From NCBI GenBank assembly GCA_040758525.1, contig JBFLVQ010000216.1:1-13230 (forward strand): a stretch of DNA of 13,230 nt, given 5' to 3'. Positions 1 to 5,400 of the stretch are shown here, one piece after another. The translations under genes were made by a program, and so were the position numbers. The stretch is from JBFLVQ01 sp040758525. GTDB taxonomy: Bacteria > Acidobacteriota > Blastocatellia > Chloracidobacteriales > JADJPF01. A model generated the notes under the pieces. That model ran no database searches. It was not told the origin of the DNA and saw only the letters and a list, made by a program, of their open reading frames with translations. Positions within the stretch are counted from its first letter, which is position 1. Each line of letters opens with the position of its first letter.

Positions 1-19
1 TAAGGAAAGGATGGCAAAA

Positions 20-142
20 CTATTGAACGCTTTCTTCCTGCCAGGCTGAATAGATGTCTTTCATCCCTTGCCATACCAGGAGTACTGCTAATAGCCCTTT
101 GATCGCTAGGAAAAGAACTAAGAAGATGAGAAAAAAGCTCAT
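20..142 (-). CDS. Small single-pass membrane protein, 40 aa, unknown function
   Basis: A 41-codon frame reads ATG to TAG on the minus strand. The start is preceded by a full AAGGAGG Shine-Dalgarno four bases upstream. Residues 2-24 form one hydrophobic stretch rich in Leu, Phe, Ile and Val, broken only by Lys15-Gly16 and ending at Trp24. A short polar, acidic tail (GMKDIYSAWQEESVQ) follows. This is the layout of a single-span inner-membrane peptide, most likely with its tail in the cytoplasm or periplasm; orientation cannot be decided. A very good sigma-54 promoter (187-203) points at it, with a predicted leader of about 34 nt. I recognise no family, so function is unknown. Small size is the main reason for doubt. 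The ideal ribosome site, promoter and membrane pattern together make it more than a chance frame. Confidence 0.62.
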   Translation of the reverse strand: MSFFLIFLVLFLAIKGLLAVLLVWQGMKDIYSAWQEESVQ

Positions 143-186
143 ACTGCCTCCTTGTGCGATCTGCCATCGCTATCATCAGCTCTCAG

Positions 187-203
187 TGCAACTCACGCGC
201 CAA
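187..203 (-). promoter_or_regulatory. Sigma-54 (-24/-12) promoter for the 40-aa membrane protein
   Basis: Read on the minus strand the sequence is TTGGCGCG, TGAG, TTGCA. Compared with the RpoN consensus YTGGCACG-N4-TTGCW it has one mismatch (A to G in the -24 box). The GG and GC pairs are spaced exactly as required (12 bp). The C of the -12 box is at 188, so transcription should start near 176, 34 nt before the ATG at 142. A sigma-54 activator is encoded 1.3 kb away. The match is seen directly; use by RpoN is inferred. Confidence 0.68.
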
Positions 204-273
204 TTCTAGTGATATGGATAAGTTGTTGTGCTGGCTCAGATTCATTATTCAGGCAAGAATCACAAGGAGCATT

Positions 274-284
274 ATTGTAACAAT
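274..284. repeat. 11-bp palindrome ATTGTaACAAT, possible activator site
   Basis: ATTGT and ACAAT are perfect inverted arms around a single A. The centre lies about 103 bp upstream of the predicted start (176) of the sigma-54 transcript for the 40-aa peptide, a usual enhancer distance for NtrC-type activators. It does not resemble the inverted repeat at 4816-4842, which weakens the case that both bind the same protein. An 11-bp AT-rich palindrome can occur by chance. Confidence 0.25.
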
Positions 285-509
285 TCAATACGGACAGGCC
301 GAACAGTCAAACTAAGAGACAGGGGTGTACGGAGTCAATGCATACAACTGAATCGGGCACCGACACTACCCAGTAACATATATTCACCTAATAACCCTCC
401 TCAATACTTCTCTAGGTCACTTGTCTAGCTTGCATTTCTACAACTTAATAAAAGGTTTGAGGGTATTTGTCGATAGCAATGGAGGATATTATCGGCTTAC
501 TTGGCACTT

Positions 510-526
510 CTGGCATATCGTTTGTT
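510..526 (+). promoter_or_regulatory. Weak sigma-54-like promoter for the OmpA-type lipoprotein
   Basis: The sequence CTGGCATA, TCGT, TTGTT has the correct -24/-12 spacing. It shares the block TGGCATATC with the strong sigma-54 promoter at 4743-4759. It departs from consensus at the last two bases of the -24 box and, more seriously, has T instead of the highly conserved C at -12. Predicted start is near 537, giving a 57-nt leader to the ATG at 594. No convincing -35/-10 pair was found as an alternative, although a TATTAT at 487-492 exists. Confidence 0.38.
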
Positions 527-593
527 GTAGAGTCTGTCTAAACGAATTTTAGTCATACCGATTCCAGGAATGGCCAAAAATATTGGAGGATAC

Positions 594-1379
594 ATGAAAG
601 ACGCGAGATTAACGAAGTTATTCATCATACTTATCGCCTGTTTAATGCTAGTCACTTCTGCTTGTGCTACCAAGAAGTATGTGCGCAACCGTCTCAATGA
701 GCGGGTCACGCCACTAGAAGGGCGCACCGCAGAATTAGAGGAAGGATCGAAAGATCTTAAGCGGCGCACAGGCGAGCTAGAGATGACGCAGGATGCACTA
801 CGCAAAGATATACGTGATGTTGATAGTCGTGCTGCTGCGGGCATTGAGCAAGCCAAGCTAAAGGCAGCCGAGGCGCAGAACCAGGCAATTGCCGCACAGG
901 ATGAAGCACGCCTGAGCAATACACGCGTCGACAACCTAGACACTTGGGAGGAAGCCGATCAGGTGGTGATTAATTTCAAGATAAATCAAGCACGGCTCAC
1001 GCCTGAGGACAAAGACGCGCTTGATCAATTAGCAAATCAGATCAAGCAAGAGAAAGGCTATATGATCGAGATACGTGGTTTCGCTGATTCCAGCGGTAGT
1101 TTAGGCCGCAATCAAGTACTTAGCGAAGCCCGCGCCAAAGCCGTCTTCCAGTATCTTGCAACTGAGCATGACATACCCCTGCACAAGATGAATATCGTTG
1201 GCTTTGGTGAAGTCAAACCCGTCTCCGACAATAAATCACGGCAGGGGCGTGCAGATAACCGCCGTGTAGAAGTTAAGCTCTTTACTAATGCAGGCATTCG
1301 TCGTACCCCTGTCGCACAACCTTCTAACCAGTCTGGTCGTGGAAAAAGTACTGGTTCGGTCGGCCAGCTTAAACCGTAG
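594..1379 (+). CDS. OmpA/Pal-type peptidoglycan-binding outer-membrane lipoprotein
   Basis: This is a 261-aa envelope protein expected to tie the outer membrane to peptidoglycan. Residues 1-24 are a lipoprotein signal with a hydrophobic core and a lipobox-like TSAC, making Cys24 the likely lipidated residue; LIAC at 13-16 is a poorer alternative. Residues about 35-115 are a charged, Ala/Glu-rich predicted coiled coil that could span the periplasm. Residues about 122-232 are the OmpA C-terminal domain, with RGFADSSGS around Asp165, LSEARAKAV around Arg180 (the two peptidoglycan-contacting positions in the family) and the closing NRRVEV. A Ser/Gly/Pro-rich tail ends the protein. I chose ATG594 because GGAGGA (585-590) lies just before it; an in-frame ATG at 570 would push eight polar residues in front of the signal. 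A strong hairpin terminator follows. The regulator downstream may control it through 510-526. Confidence 0.88.
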   Translation: MKDARLTKLFIILIACLMLVTSACATKKYVRNRLNERVTPLEGRTAELEEGSKDLKRRTGELEMTQDALRKDIRDVDSRAAAGIEQAKLKAAEAQNQAIAAQDEARLSNTRVDNLDTWEEADQVVINFKINQARLTPEDKDALDQLANQIKQEKGYMIEIRGFADSSGSLGRNQVLSEARAKAVFQYLATEHDIPLHKMNIVGFGEVKPVSDNKSRQGRADNRRVEVKLFTNAGIRRTPVAQPSNQSGRGKSTGSVGQLKP

Positions 1380-1405
1380 TCTCTGCTCGCACCTCCTGTG
1401 TTGGA

Positions 1406-1442
1406 CGTCCCGCGCGTGTAACAGCCAGCGCGGGACGCTTTT
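1406..1442 (+). terminator. Rho-independent terminator after the OmpA-type gene
   Basis: A perfect 10-bp GC-rich stem (1406-1415 with 1428-1437, CGTCCCGCGC and its complement) encloses a 12-nt loop. It is followed by CTTTT. It begins 27 bp after the OmpA stop and separates that gene from the response regulator, so the two are probably separate transcripts. Confidence 0.8.
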
Positions 1443-1448
1443 CCAGAT

Positions 1449-1479
1449 TTGCGAAGCTCGTTACACAATCTGTTATAAT
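1449..1479 (+). promoter_or_regulatory. Housekeeping-type promoter for the response regulator
   Basis: A perfect TATAAT (-10) lies at 1474-1479. The best -35 is TTGCGA at 1449-1454, with a rather long 19-bp spacer. It lies just after the terminator and about 35 bp before the TTG start of the regulator, which suggests the activator gene is expressed from an ordinary sigma-70 promoter. Confidence 0.5.
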
Positions 1480-1514
1480 TTCAGCTAACGAAACCATTGT
1501 AAGGAGACAGCGCG

Positions 1515-2903
1515 TTGAAAGAGGCATTGAAGATCCTTTGTATCGACGATGATGAACTGATCACTAAGGCACTGCGGCGTATATTGGTCAGTCTAGGCTA
1601 CCAAGTACAGGTCGCAGAGGGCTTCCAGCGCGGACTGGTACTGATTGAAGAGAGCCATTTCGACCTTGTCTTGACCGATCTTAGTATGCCAGACGGAGAT
1701 GGCATGGATATTGTACGCAAGGTCAAAGAACTTAAGCCGGATACTGAGGTAATTGTAATCTCCGCGCATGGTTCAGTGGCACGCGCCATTGAGGCAACTA
1801 AAGCTGGCGCCTACTACTTTCTTGAAAAGCCTATTGATGCTGAACAGCTCGAATTGCTAGTTGGTAAAGCGCTGGAACGTCGCCGACTCGTGGTCGAGTC
1901 TGAGACGCTACGCCAGCGTATGCGCAAGCGCAGTGAATATATGAGTATGGTAGGTGGCAGTCGTGCCATGCAGGAGATCTTTGAGACAATCGAATCGATT
2001 GCGGCAACAGATGCCAATGTACTTATCATAGGCGAGTCGGGTACCGGTAAGGAATTGATTGCTAATGCAATCCACTTCAACAGTCAGCGCGCCAAGAAGG
2101 CTTTTATCAAGGTCAATTGTGCTGCGATTCCTAAAGAGCTTTTCGAAAGTGAGCTTTTCGGCCATATCAAAGGCGCCTTTACTGGTGCTACTGAAGAGAA
2201 ACAAGGCCTGATAGGCGCGGCACAGAACGGTTCACTATTGCTTGATGAGATTGGCGAGATGCCAATCGAGTTACAACCCAAACTATTGCGTGTATTAGAA
2301 GGGCGTACTTATCGTCAGCTTGGCTCAAGTCGTGAAGAAGCCGTTGACTTCCGCCTTATTTCATCTACCAATCGCGATCCACAGAAAGCGACCCGTGATG
2401 GACTGCTGCGTGAGGACCTCTTCTATCGTATCAATACCATTACACTAGAGATTCCTCCACTACGTAAGCGCAGTGAGGATATCTCTTTGCTTGCCGATCA
2501 CTTTATCAAACAGTTTGCTAGCAAATATAGTAAACCGGTTAATGGGCTCACACCATCTGGCTATGAGCGTCTCTTCGAACATCATTGGCCAGGAAATGTA
2601 CGTGAACTGCAGAATGTCTTAGAGCGTGCCGTACTGCTTTGTCGTGGAGATGAGATTGATGCTGCTGAGTTGCGTATTGAACCATCTCACACAGAAGTAG
2701 CCGTACCAGTCCGTGTTAAGCTAGATGCTGAGGTTGATGGTTCATTAACACTTGATGAGATGGAGAAACAGATCATTTTAAAAGCACTAGAACGTACCAA
2801 GTGGAATAAGCAAGCCGCGGCAAAGCTACTAGGCATCTACCGTCCACGTCTTTACAACCTGATGAAGAAACATAATATCGCAGAGGCGATAGCAGCAGAT
2901 TGA
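1515..2903 (+). CDS. NtrC-family sigma-54-dependent response regulator
   Basis: This 462-aa transcription activator has three domains. The receiver (about 5-120) has the acidic pocket Asp11-13, phospho-acceptor Asp55 in LVLTD and Lys105 in EKP. The AAA+ domain (about 145-375) has Walker A GESGTGKE (173-180), the sigma-54-contacting GAFTGA loop (220-225), Walker B LLLDEIGE (241-248), the arginine-finger region FYRIN (around Arg305) and WPGNVREL (358-365). A Fis-type helix-turn-helix (about 411-455) contains NKQAAAKLLGIYRPRLYN. All parts needed to bind DNA, be phosphorylated and remodel sigma-54 holoenzyme are intact. The start is TTG1515, served by AAGGAG eight bases upstream. No histidine kinase is present in the window, so the sensor is unknown. 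Its neighbours are envelope genes, two of which have sigma-54-type promoters, so it may regulate them. The specific ortholog name is not assignable. Confidence 0.95.
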   Translation: MKEALKILCIDDDELITKALRRILVSLGYQVQVAEGFQRGLVLIEESHFDLVLTDLSMPDGDGMDIVRKVKELKPDTEVIVISAHGSVARAIEATKAGAYYFLEKPIDAEQLELLVGKALERRRLVVESETLRQRMRKRSEYMSMVGGSRAMQEIFETIESIAATDANVLIIGESGTGKELIANAIHFNSQRAKKAFIKVNCAAIPKELFESELFGHIKGAFTGATEEKQGLIGAAQNGSLLLDEIGEMPIELQPKLLRVLEGRTYRQLGSSREEAVDFRLISSTNRDPQKATRDGLLREDLFYRINTITLEIPPLRKRSEDISLLADHFIKQFASKYSKPVNGLTPSGYERLFEHHWPGNVRELQNVLERAVLLCRGDEIDAAELRIEPSHTEVAVPVRVKLDAEVDGSLTLDEMEKQIILKALERTKWNKQAAAKLLGIYRPRLYNLMKKHNIAEAIAAD

Positions 2904-2923
2904 CTAAATAGTTAAAACCTAGC

Positions 2924-2959
2924 AATAAAAAACCGGCTGAGGGGATAAACCCTCAGCCG
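2924..2959 (-). terminator. Rho-independent terminator of the peptidoglycan-binding gene
   Basis: A perfect 10-bp stem CGGCTGAGGG (2934-2943) with CCCTCAGCCG (2950-2959) has a 6-nt loop. On the minus strand it is followed by GGTTTTTTATTG, a proper U-run. It begins 6 bp past the stop of the minus-strand gene. On the plus strand only TTAAGT follows, so it may also stop the convergent response regulator, but less efficiently. Confidence 0.88.
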
Positions 2960-2965
2960 TTAAGT

Positions 2966-4543
2966 CTATTCGTTCACGAGTGTGAACGGCAGGGAGACAG
3001 GGTTAACACCATTACGGCCAATATAGATGTTTTGCGCTGTATAGCGACCATCCATTCGTAGATCGAAACTTAATGTATCTGCATCTGAGTAGAAGTCTAT
3101 CCCATCCATGTTTCCTGCGGTTTGGAAGTCAAAGCTAAGTGCGCGATTGCCACGTTCAAGCGTAATATCTAGATCATCGCTGGCTTCCAATCCGACATCG
3201 CTGACAGAACGAATCGAACCATTATTGGCAACGATACGTCCCTGGAAATTATGCAGCCTTCCCGCAGTGGTAGTACGTACATGCCACTGATTACCATCAC
3301 GCCAGATAATGAAACGATGCGTTGAACCAACTCCCATAAAAGTGGGTTGTCCATTTGCATCGATATCCTCGTTACGGGCAATATCATCGCGACCAGGAAT
3401 TGTGCCAAAGGAGAGACCGAGTTCGCGTGCAGTAGCAACATCTAGACGACCAGTCTCGACCAATTGATTATCATCCTGGAACTCTCTTAATGCCCGGCGT
3501 GTAGTAATAGTAAGCATACCGTTGATTGGACCACGATAATAGCCTAGATTACGCAGCCGCTGTTGTGCCCGTGAAATAGCAACACGAGAGTTGAGATCAA
3601 CATTACCTACAGTGCTTATTGAAAGACCCAGCAATTCTGCTGTACGTGCATCCAGACGCCCAGTCTCTGGCAGGTTATGGTCATCCTGGAATGATTCTAG
3701 GGCTTGACGAGTTGACCAGGTAAAGACGCCATTGATTGCACCACGATAGTAACCTAAAGTGCGCAGGCGCTGTTGCAGCAACTGTATTGTATTGCGCGAA
3801 TTGAGATCAGTAATATATGTAGTCGTGAAAGTGCGTGTAGTAACAGTTGTTCTAGTCGTGCCTGGTAATGTTGTGGTTGAGTCTTGGAAGAAGACAGGTA
3901 CATTCAATGGAGAGACCAATTCCATACCAAACTCAGTGCCGGCTGGCACTACTACTTCGCGCCCCTTGCTAAGGGCCGTTGCGATCAGACCAGCAATGGC
4001 GCCCACACCTGCGCCCACGCCTGCACCTTCGCCACCTTCAACAAGCGCACCGATTAATGCGCCAGCGCCGGCCCCACCACCAATGAAGTAGACATTACGC
4101 TTAAATGACGAACCTCCACCCCGCAATCGGCTCTCTTCGTCGATATGCGCACGTACACGCGTATCTAGACTTGTGAGCATTGCGTCAATATTTTCGATAC
4201 GTTCGCCATTGGGAAAGATTATTCGATCAAAATCGATTCCTAATAGACCTGAGCGGTTGAATCGATCGGCATCTCGTACATTGGTAACATGCCCCTCAAC
4301 AGTCGAGCCGCGTGGGATCACCAATTGATTGCCAGCATAGACATCCTGTGAGACAGTAGCAATCCACTTTTGCCCTATGGATGCAGTCTCTGACGAAAGA
4401 GATGTGTTCATACGTAGTGGCACAATAACACCTGTGGACAACAAGTGATCCGCCAGGGTCAGACTGCTATTGAGGCTAAGCAGAGGAGAGAGGAGAATGG
4501 TCAGTGCTGCAAGCGACAGTACCCTGGTTCTAAAGCTTCGCAT
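2966..4543 (-). CDS. Secreted protein with glycine-zipper and two peptidoglycan-binding repeats
   Basis: This 525-aa exported protein starts with a signal peptide (about 1-31, cleavage probably after TLA). Residues about 36-130 hold a beta-rich segment with GNQLVIPRGSTVEGHV, which resembles the barrel part of TrbI/VirB10-like proteins; that likeness is tentative. Residues 155-187 are a Gly/Ala-rich glycine zipper that could insert into or cross a membrane. Two PG_binding_1 domains follow (246-308 and 316-380), each with the pattern QQRLRxLGYYRG.ING and FQDD.xLxETGRLD. The last 125 residues are a separate unrecognised beta-rich domain (QWHVRTTTAGRLHNFQGRI and onward). No catalytic peptidase or amidase motif is visible, so it is probably a structural or anchoring envelope protein. 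ATG4543 has AAGGAGG five bases upstream. A sigma-54 promoter at 4743-4759 predicts a long 189-nt leader. A terminator follows directly. Confidence 0.85.
   Translation of the reverse strand: MRSFRTRVLSLAALTILLSPLLSLNSSLTLADHLLSTGVIVPLRMNTSLSSETASIGQKWIATVSQDVYAGNQLVIPRGSTVEGHVTNVRDADRFNRSGLLGIDFDRIIFPNGERIENIDAMLTSLDTRVRAHIDEESRLRGGGSSFKRNVYFIGGGAGAGALIGALVEGGEGAGVGAGVGAIAGLIATALSKGREVVVPAGTEFGMELVSPLNVPVFFQDSTTTLPGTTRTTVTTRTFTTTYITDLNSRNTIQLLQQRLRTLGYYRGAINGVFTWSTRQALESFQDDHNLPETGRLDARTAELLGLSISTVGNVDLNSRVAISRAQQRLRNLGYYRGPINGMLTITTRRALREFQDDNQLVETGRLDVATARELGLSFGTIPGRDDIARNEDIDANGQPTFMGVGSTHRFIIWRDGNQWHVRTTTAGRLHNFQGRIVANNGSIRSVSDVGLEASDDLDITLERGNRALSFDFQTAGNMDGIDFYSDADTLSFDLRMDGRYTAQNIYIGRNGVNPVSLPFTLVNE
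3404..3808 (-). repeat. Tandem duplication of peptidoglycan-binding domain
   Basis: The segments 3808-3620 and 3598-3404 encode two domains that both begin DLNSR and both end in LGLS. A hand alignment gives about 42 identical residues of 63, separated by a short linker. The near-identity of the core (LGYYRG, FQDD, ETGRLD) points to an internal duplication within this gene. Confidence 0.8.
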
Positions 4544-4582
4544 TGCGTCCTCCTTGATCTAAAAATTGATTTTTTCTTGAAT

Positions 4583-4721
4583 GAAGACAGCCTGCCTTTT
4601 CCCTTGCTATACAGCCAGCAGAACTGTTGCAATTGAATCAGAAAAAGCTGTATAGCGTTATTGAGCAAACGCGGCCATTGCCATAACAGACCACAGAAAT
4701 GCTGGTAAACGGCCTGTCTTC
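4583..4721 (-). other. Nested inverted repeats in the 5' leader of the peptidoglycan-binding gene
   Basis: The inner arms GCTATACAGC (4606-4615) and GCTGTATAGC (4647-4656) are a perfect 10-bp inverted repeat 31 bp apart. The outer arms GAAGACAG (4583-4590) and CTGTCTTC (4714-4721) are perfectly complementary and gain two more pairs past one bulged base. In the transcript predicted from the sigma-54 promoter (start near 4732) these would form a long stem that encloses a second hairpin and ends 28 nt before the Shine-Dalgarno. Alternatively, the inner pair is an operator over a poor TTGCAA-N15-TATAGC promoter (4632-4606). Confidence 0.4.
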
Positions 4722-4742
4722 AAAATACCTGAAGATATATTG

Positions 4743-4759
4743 TGCAAGAGATATGCCAA
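4743..4759 (-). promoter_or_regulatory. Sigma-54 (-24/-12) promoter for the peptidoglycan-binding gene
   Basis: Read on the minus strand it is TTGGCATA, TCTC, TTGCA. Against YTGGCACG-N4-TTGCW only the last two bases of the -24 box differ; the GG/GC spacing is exact and both invariant pairs are present. The C at -12 is 4744, so transcription should start near 4732. It lies in the gap after the rsmD stop and points at the gene starting at 4543. A 9+9 bp inverted repeat is centred about 97 bp upstream. Confidence 0.65.
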
Positions 4760-4775
4760 ATAATGCTCAGCAGTA

Positions 4776-5327
4776 CTATAGGTTGTGGTAAAAACTTAAT
4801 GAGGTCTCGCCCTGACGTACTTCGCGATAACGCCGAAGTACGCCAATAACATCAGCCAGCACGAGCTTGCTGTGGTGTTCAACAATTACTAAGCCGTTTG
4901 CAGCAAGCAGATCTTTATTACCTAACGATTCTAAAACCGGTAGGTATACGTGTGAACTATATGGTGGGTCGAAATAGACGATATCGAAGCGGTGTCCACG
5001 GTTACTAAGCTGCTTGAGTGCGGTGAGGGCATCGAAGTAGAGCACTTCGGTGCCCTCGTCAATATGGCAATGCTCGATATTGTCATAGATAACACGCACA
5101 GCACGCCGCGAAGCTTCAATAAAAGTGACATGTGCAGCGCCACGACTGAGCGCCTCAATACCAACTGCGCCAGAGCCTGCACAGATATCGAGAAATTGTG
5201 CGCCTTCAATATGCCCAGTAAGAATATTGAAGAGCGTTTCACGCAAACGGTCAGAAGTAGGCCGTACCGATAATCCTGCTACCGTGCGCAACGAGCGTCC
5301 CTTATAGAGTCCTGCTATTACTCGCAT
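4776..5327 (-). CDS. rsmD: 16S rRNA (guanine966-N2)-methyltransferase RsmD
   Basis: This 183-aa SAM-dependent methyltransferase modifies G966 of 16S rRNA during 30S assembly. It begins MRVIAGLYKGRSL, typical for the family, followed by RPTSDRLRETLFNIL (22-36), SAM motif I DICAGSG (47-53) and the catalytic DPPY (120-123). Length matches usual RsmD. The same frame stays open to 5417, but the additional 30 residues would run into the start of the divergent deacetylase gene and do not fit the family, so ATG5327 is preferred; its Shine-Dalgarno is poor. It is divergent from the deacetylase gene across 73 bp. Its 3' end contains the inverted repeat proposed as an enhancer for the next gene. Confidence 0.92.
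   Translation of the reverse strand: MRVIAGLYKGRSLRTVAGLSVRPTSDRLRETLFNILTGHIEGAQFLDICAGSGAVGIEALSRGAAHVTFIEASRRAVRVIYDNIEHCHIDEGTEVLYFDALTALKQLSNRGHRFDIVYFDPPYSSHVYLPVLESLGNKDLLAANGLVIVEHHSKLVLADVIGVLRRYREVRQGETSLSFYHNL
4816..4842. repeat. 9+9 bp perfect inverted repeat, candidate enhancer site
   Basis: CGTACTTCG (4816-4824) and CGAAGTACG (4834-4842) are perfect inverted arms around a 9-bp spacer. The arm centres are 18 bp apart, close to two helical turns, as for a dimeric helix-turn-helix protein. The centre (4829) is about 97 bp upstream of the predicted sigma-54 start at 4732. It lies inside the 3' end of rsmD and encodes VLRRYREVR there, so coding constraint is not an obvious cause. 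Binding by the regulator at 1515-2903 is inference. Confidence 0.42.
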
Positions 5328-5343
5328 AACATCAACATCCGTT

Positions 5344-5351
5344 AGTATAAT
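5344..5351. promoter_or_regulatory. Overlapping divergent -10 boxes for rsmD and the deacetylase gene
   Basis: Plus-strand TATAAT (5346-5351) points at the deacetylase start at 5401. On the minus strand TATACT (5349-5344) points at rsmD, about 16 bp before its ATG. The two boxes share bases, so only one polymerase could bind at a time. Neither has a good -35 hexamer, which limits confidence. Confidence 0.35.
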
Positions 5352-5400
5352 TGTAACCTGTAGGGAGATGGTTTTGCCACTTCGACGATAGGAGGCTACG

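Larger units (their letters stand above)
143..593. other. Intergenic region between divergent small ORF and OmpA gene
   Basis: This 451-bp gap separates the minus-strand membrane peptide from the plus-strand OmpA-like gene and carries the start signals of both. I see the sigma-54 promoter at 187-203 (-), a weaker sigma-54-like element at 510-526 (+), an 11-bp palindrome at 274-284, and the direct repeat TACGGA at 289-294 and 329-334, 40 bp apart. A 66-codon frame at 228-428 lacks a ribosome site and looks like chance. No tRNA or terminator was found. Confidence 0.6.

Noticed and set aside
228..428. 66-codon open frame in the first intergenic region
   Set aside because: No ribosome site, low-complexity polar composition, no family resemblance; it overlaps putative regulatory DNA.
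501..514. TTGGCAC followed by GGC as a sigma-54 promoter
   Set aside because: The GG-to-GC spacing is 10 bp, not the required 12 bp; the overlapping element at 510-526 has correct spacing.
479..541. 20-codon frame beginning MEDIIGLLGTSG before the OmpA gene, possible leader peptide
   Set aside because: Its nearest GAGGG is too far upstream, it covers the candidate sigma-54 element, and nothing suggests attenuation.
3759..4091. 110-codon plus-strand frame within the peptidoglycan-binding gene
   Set aside because: A shadow of the Gly/Ala-rich minus-strand coding sequence with no ribosome site.
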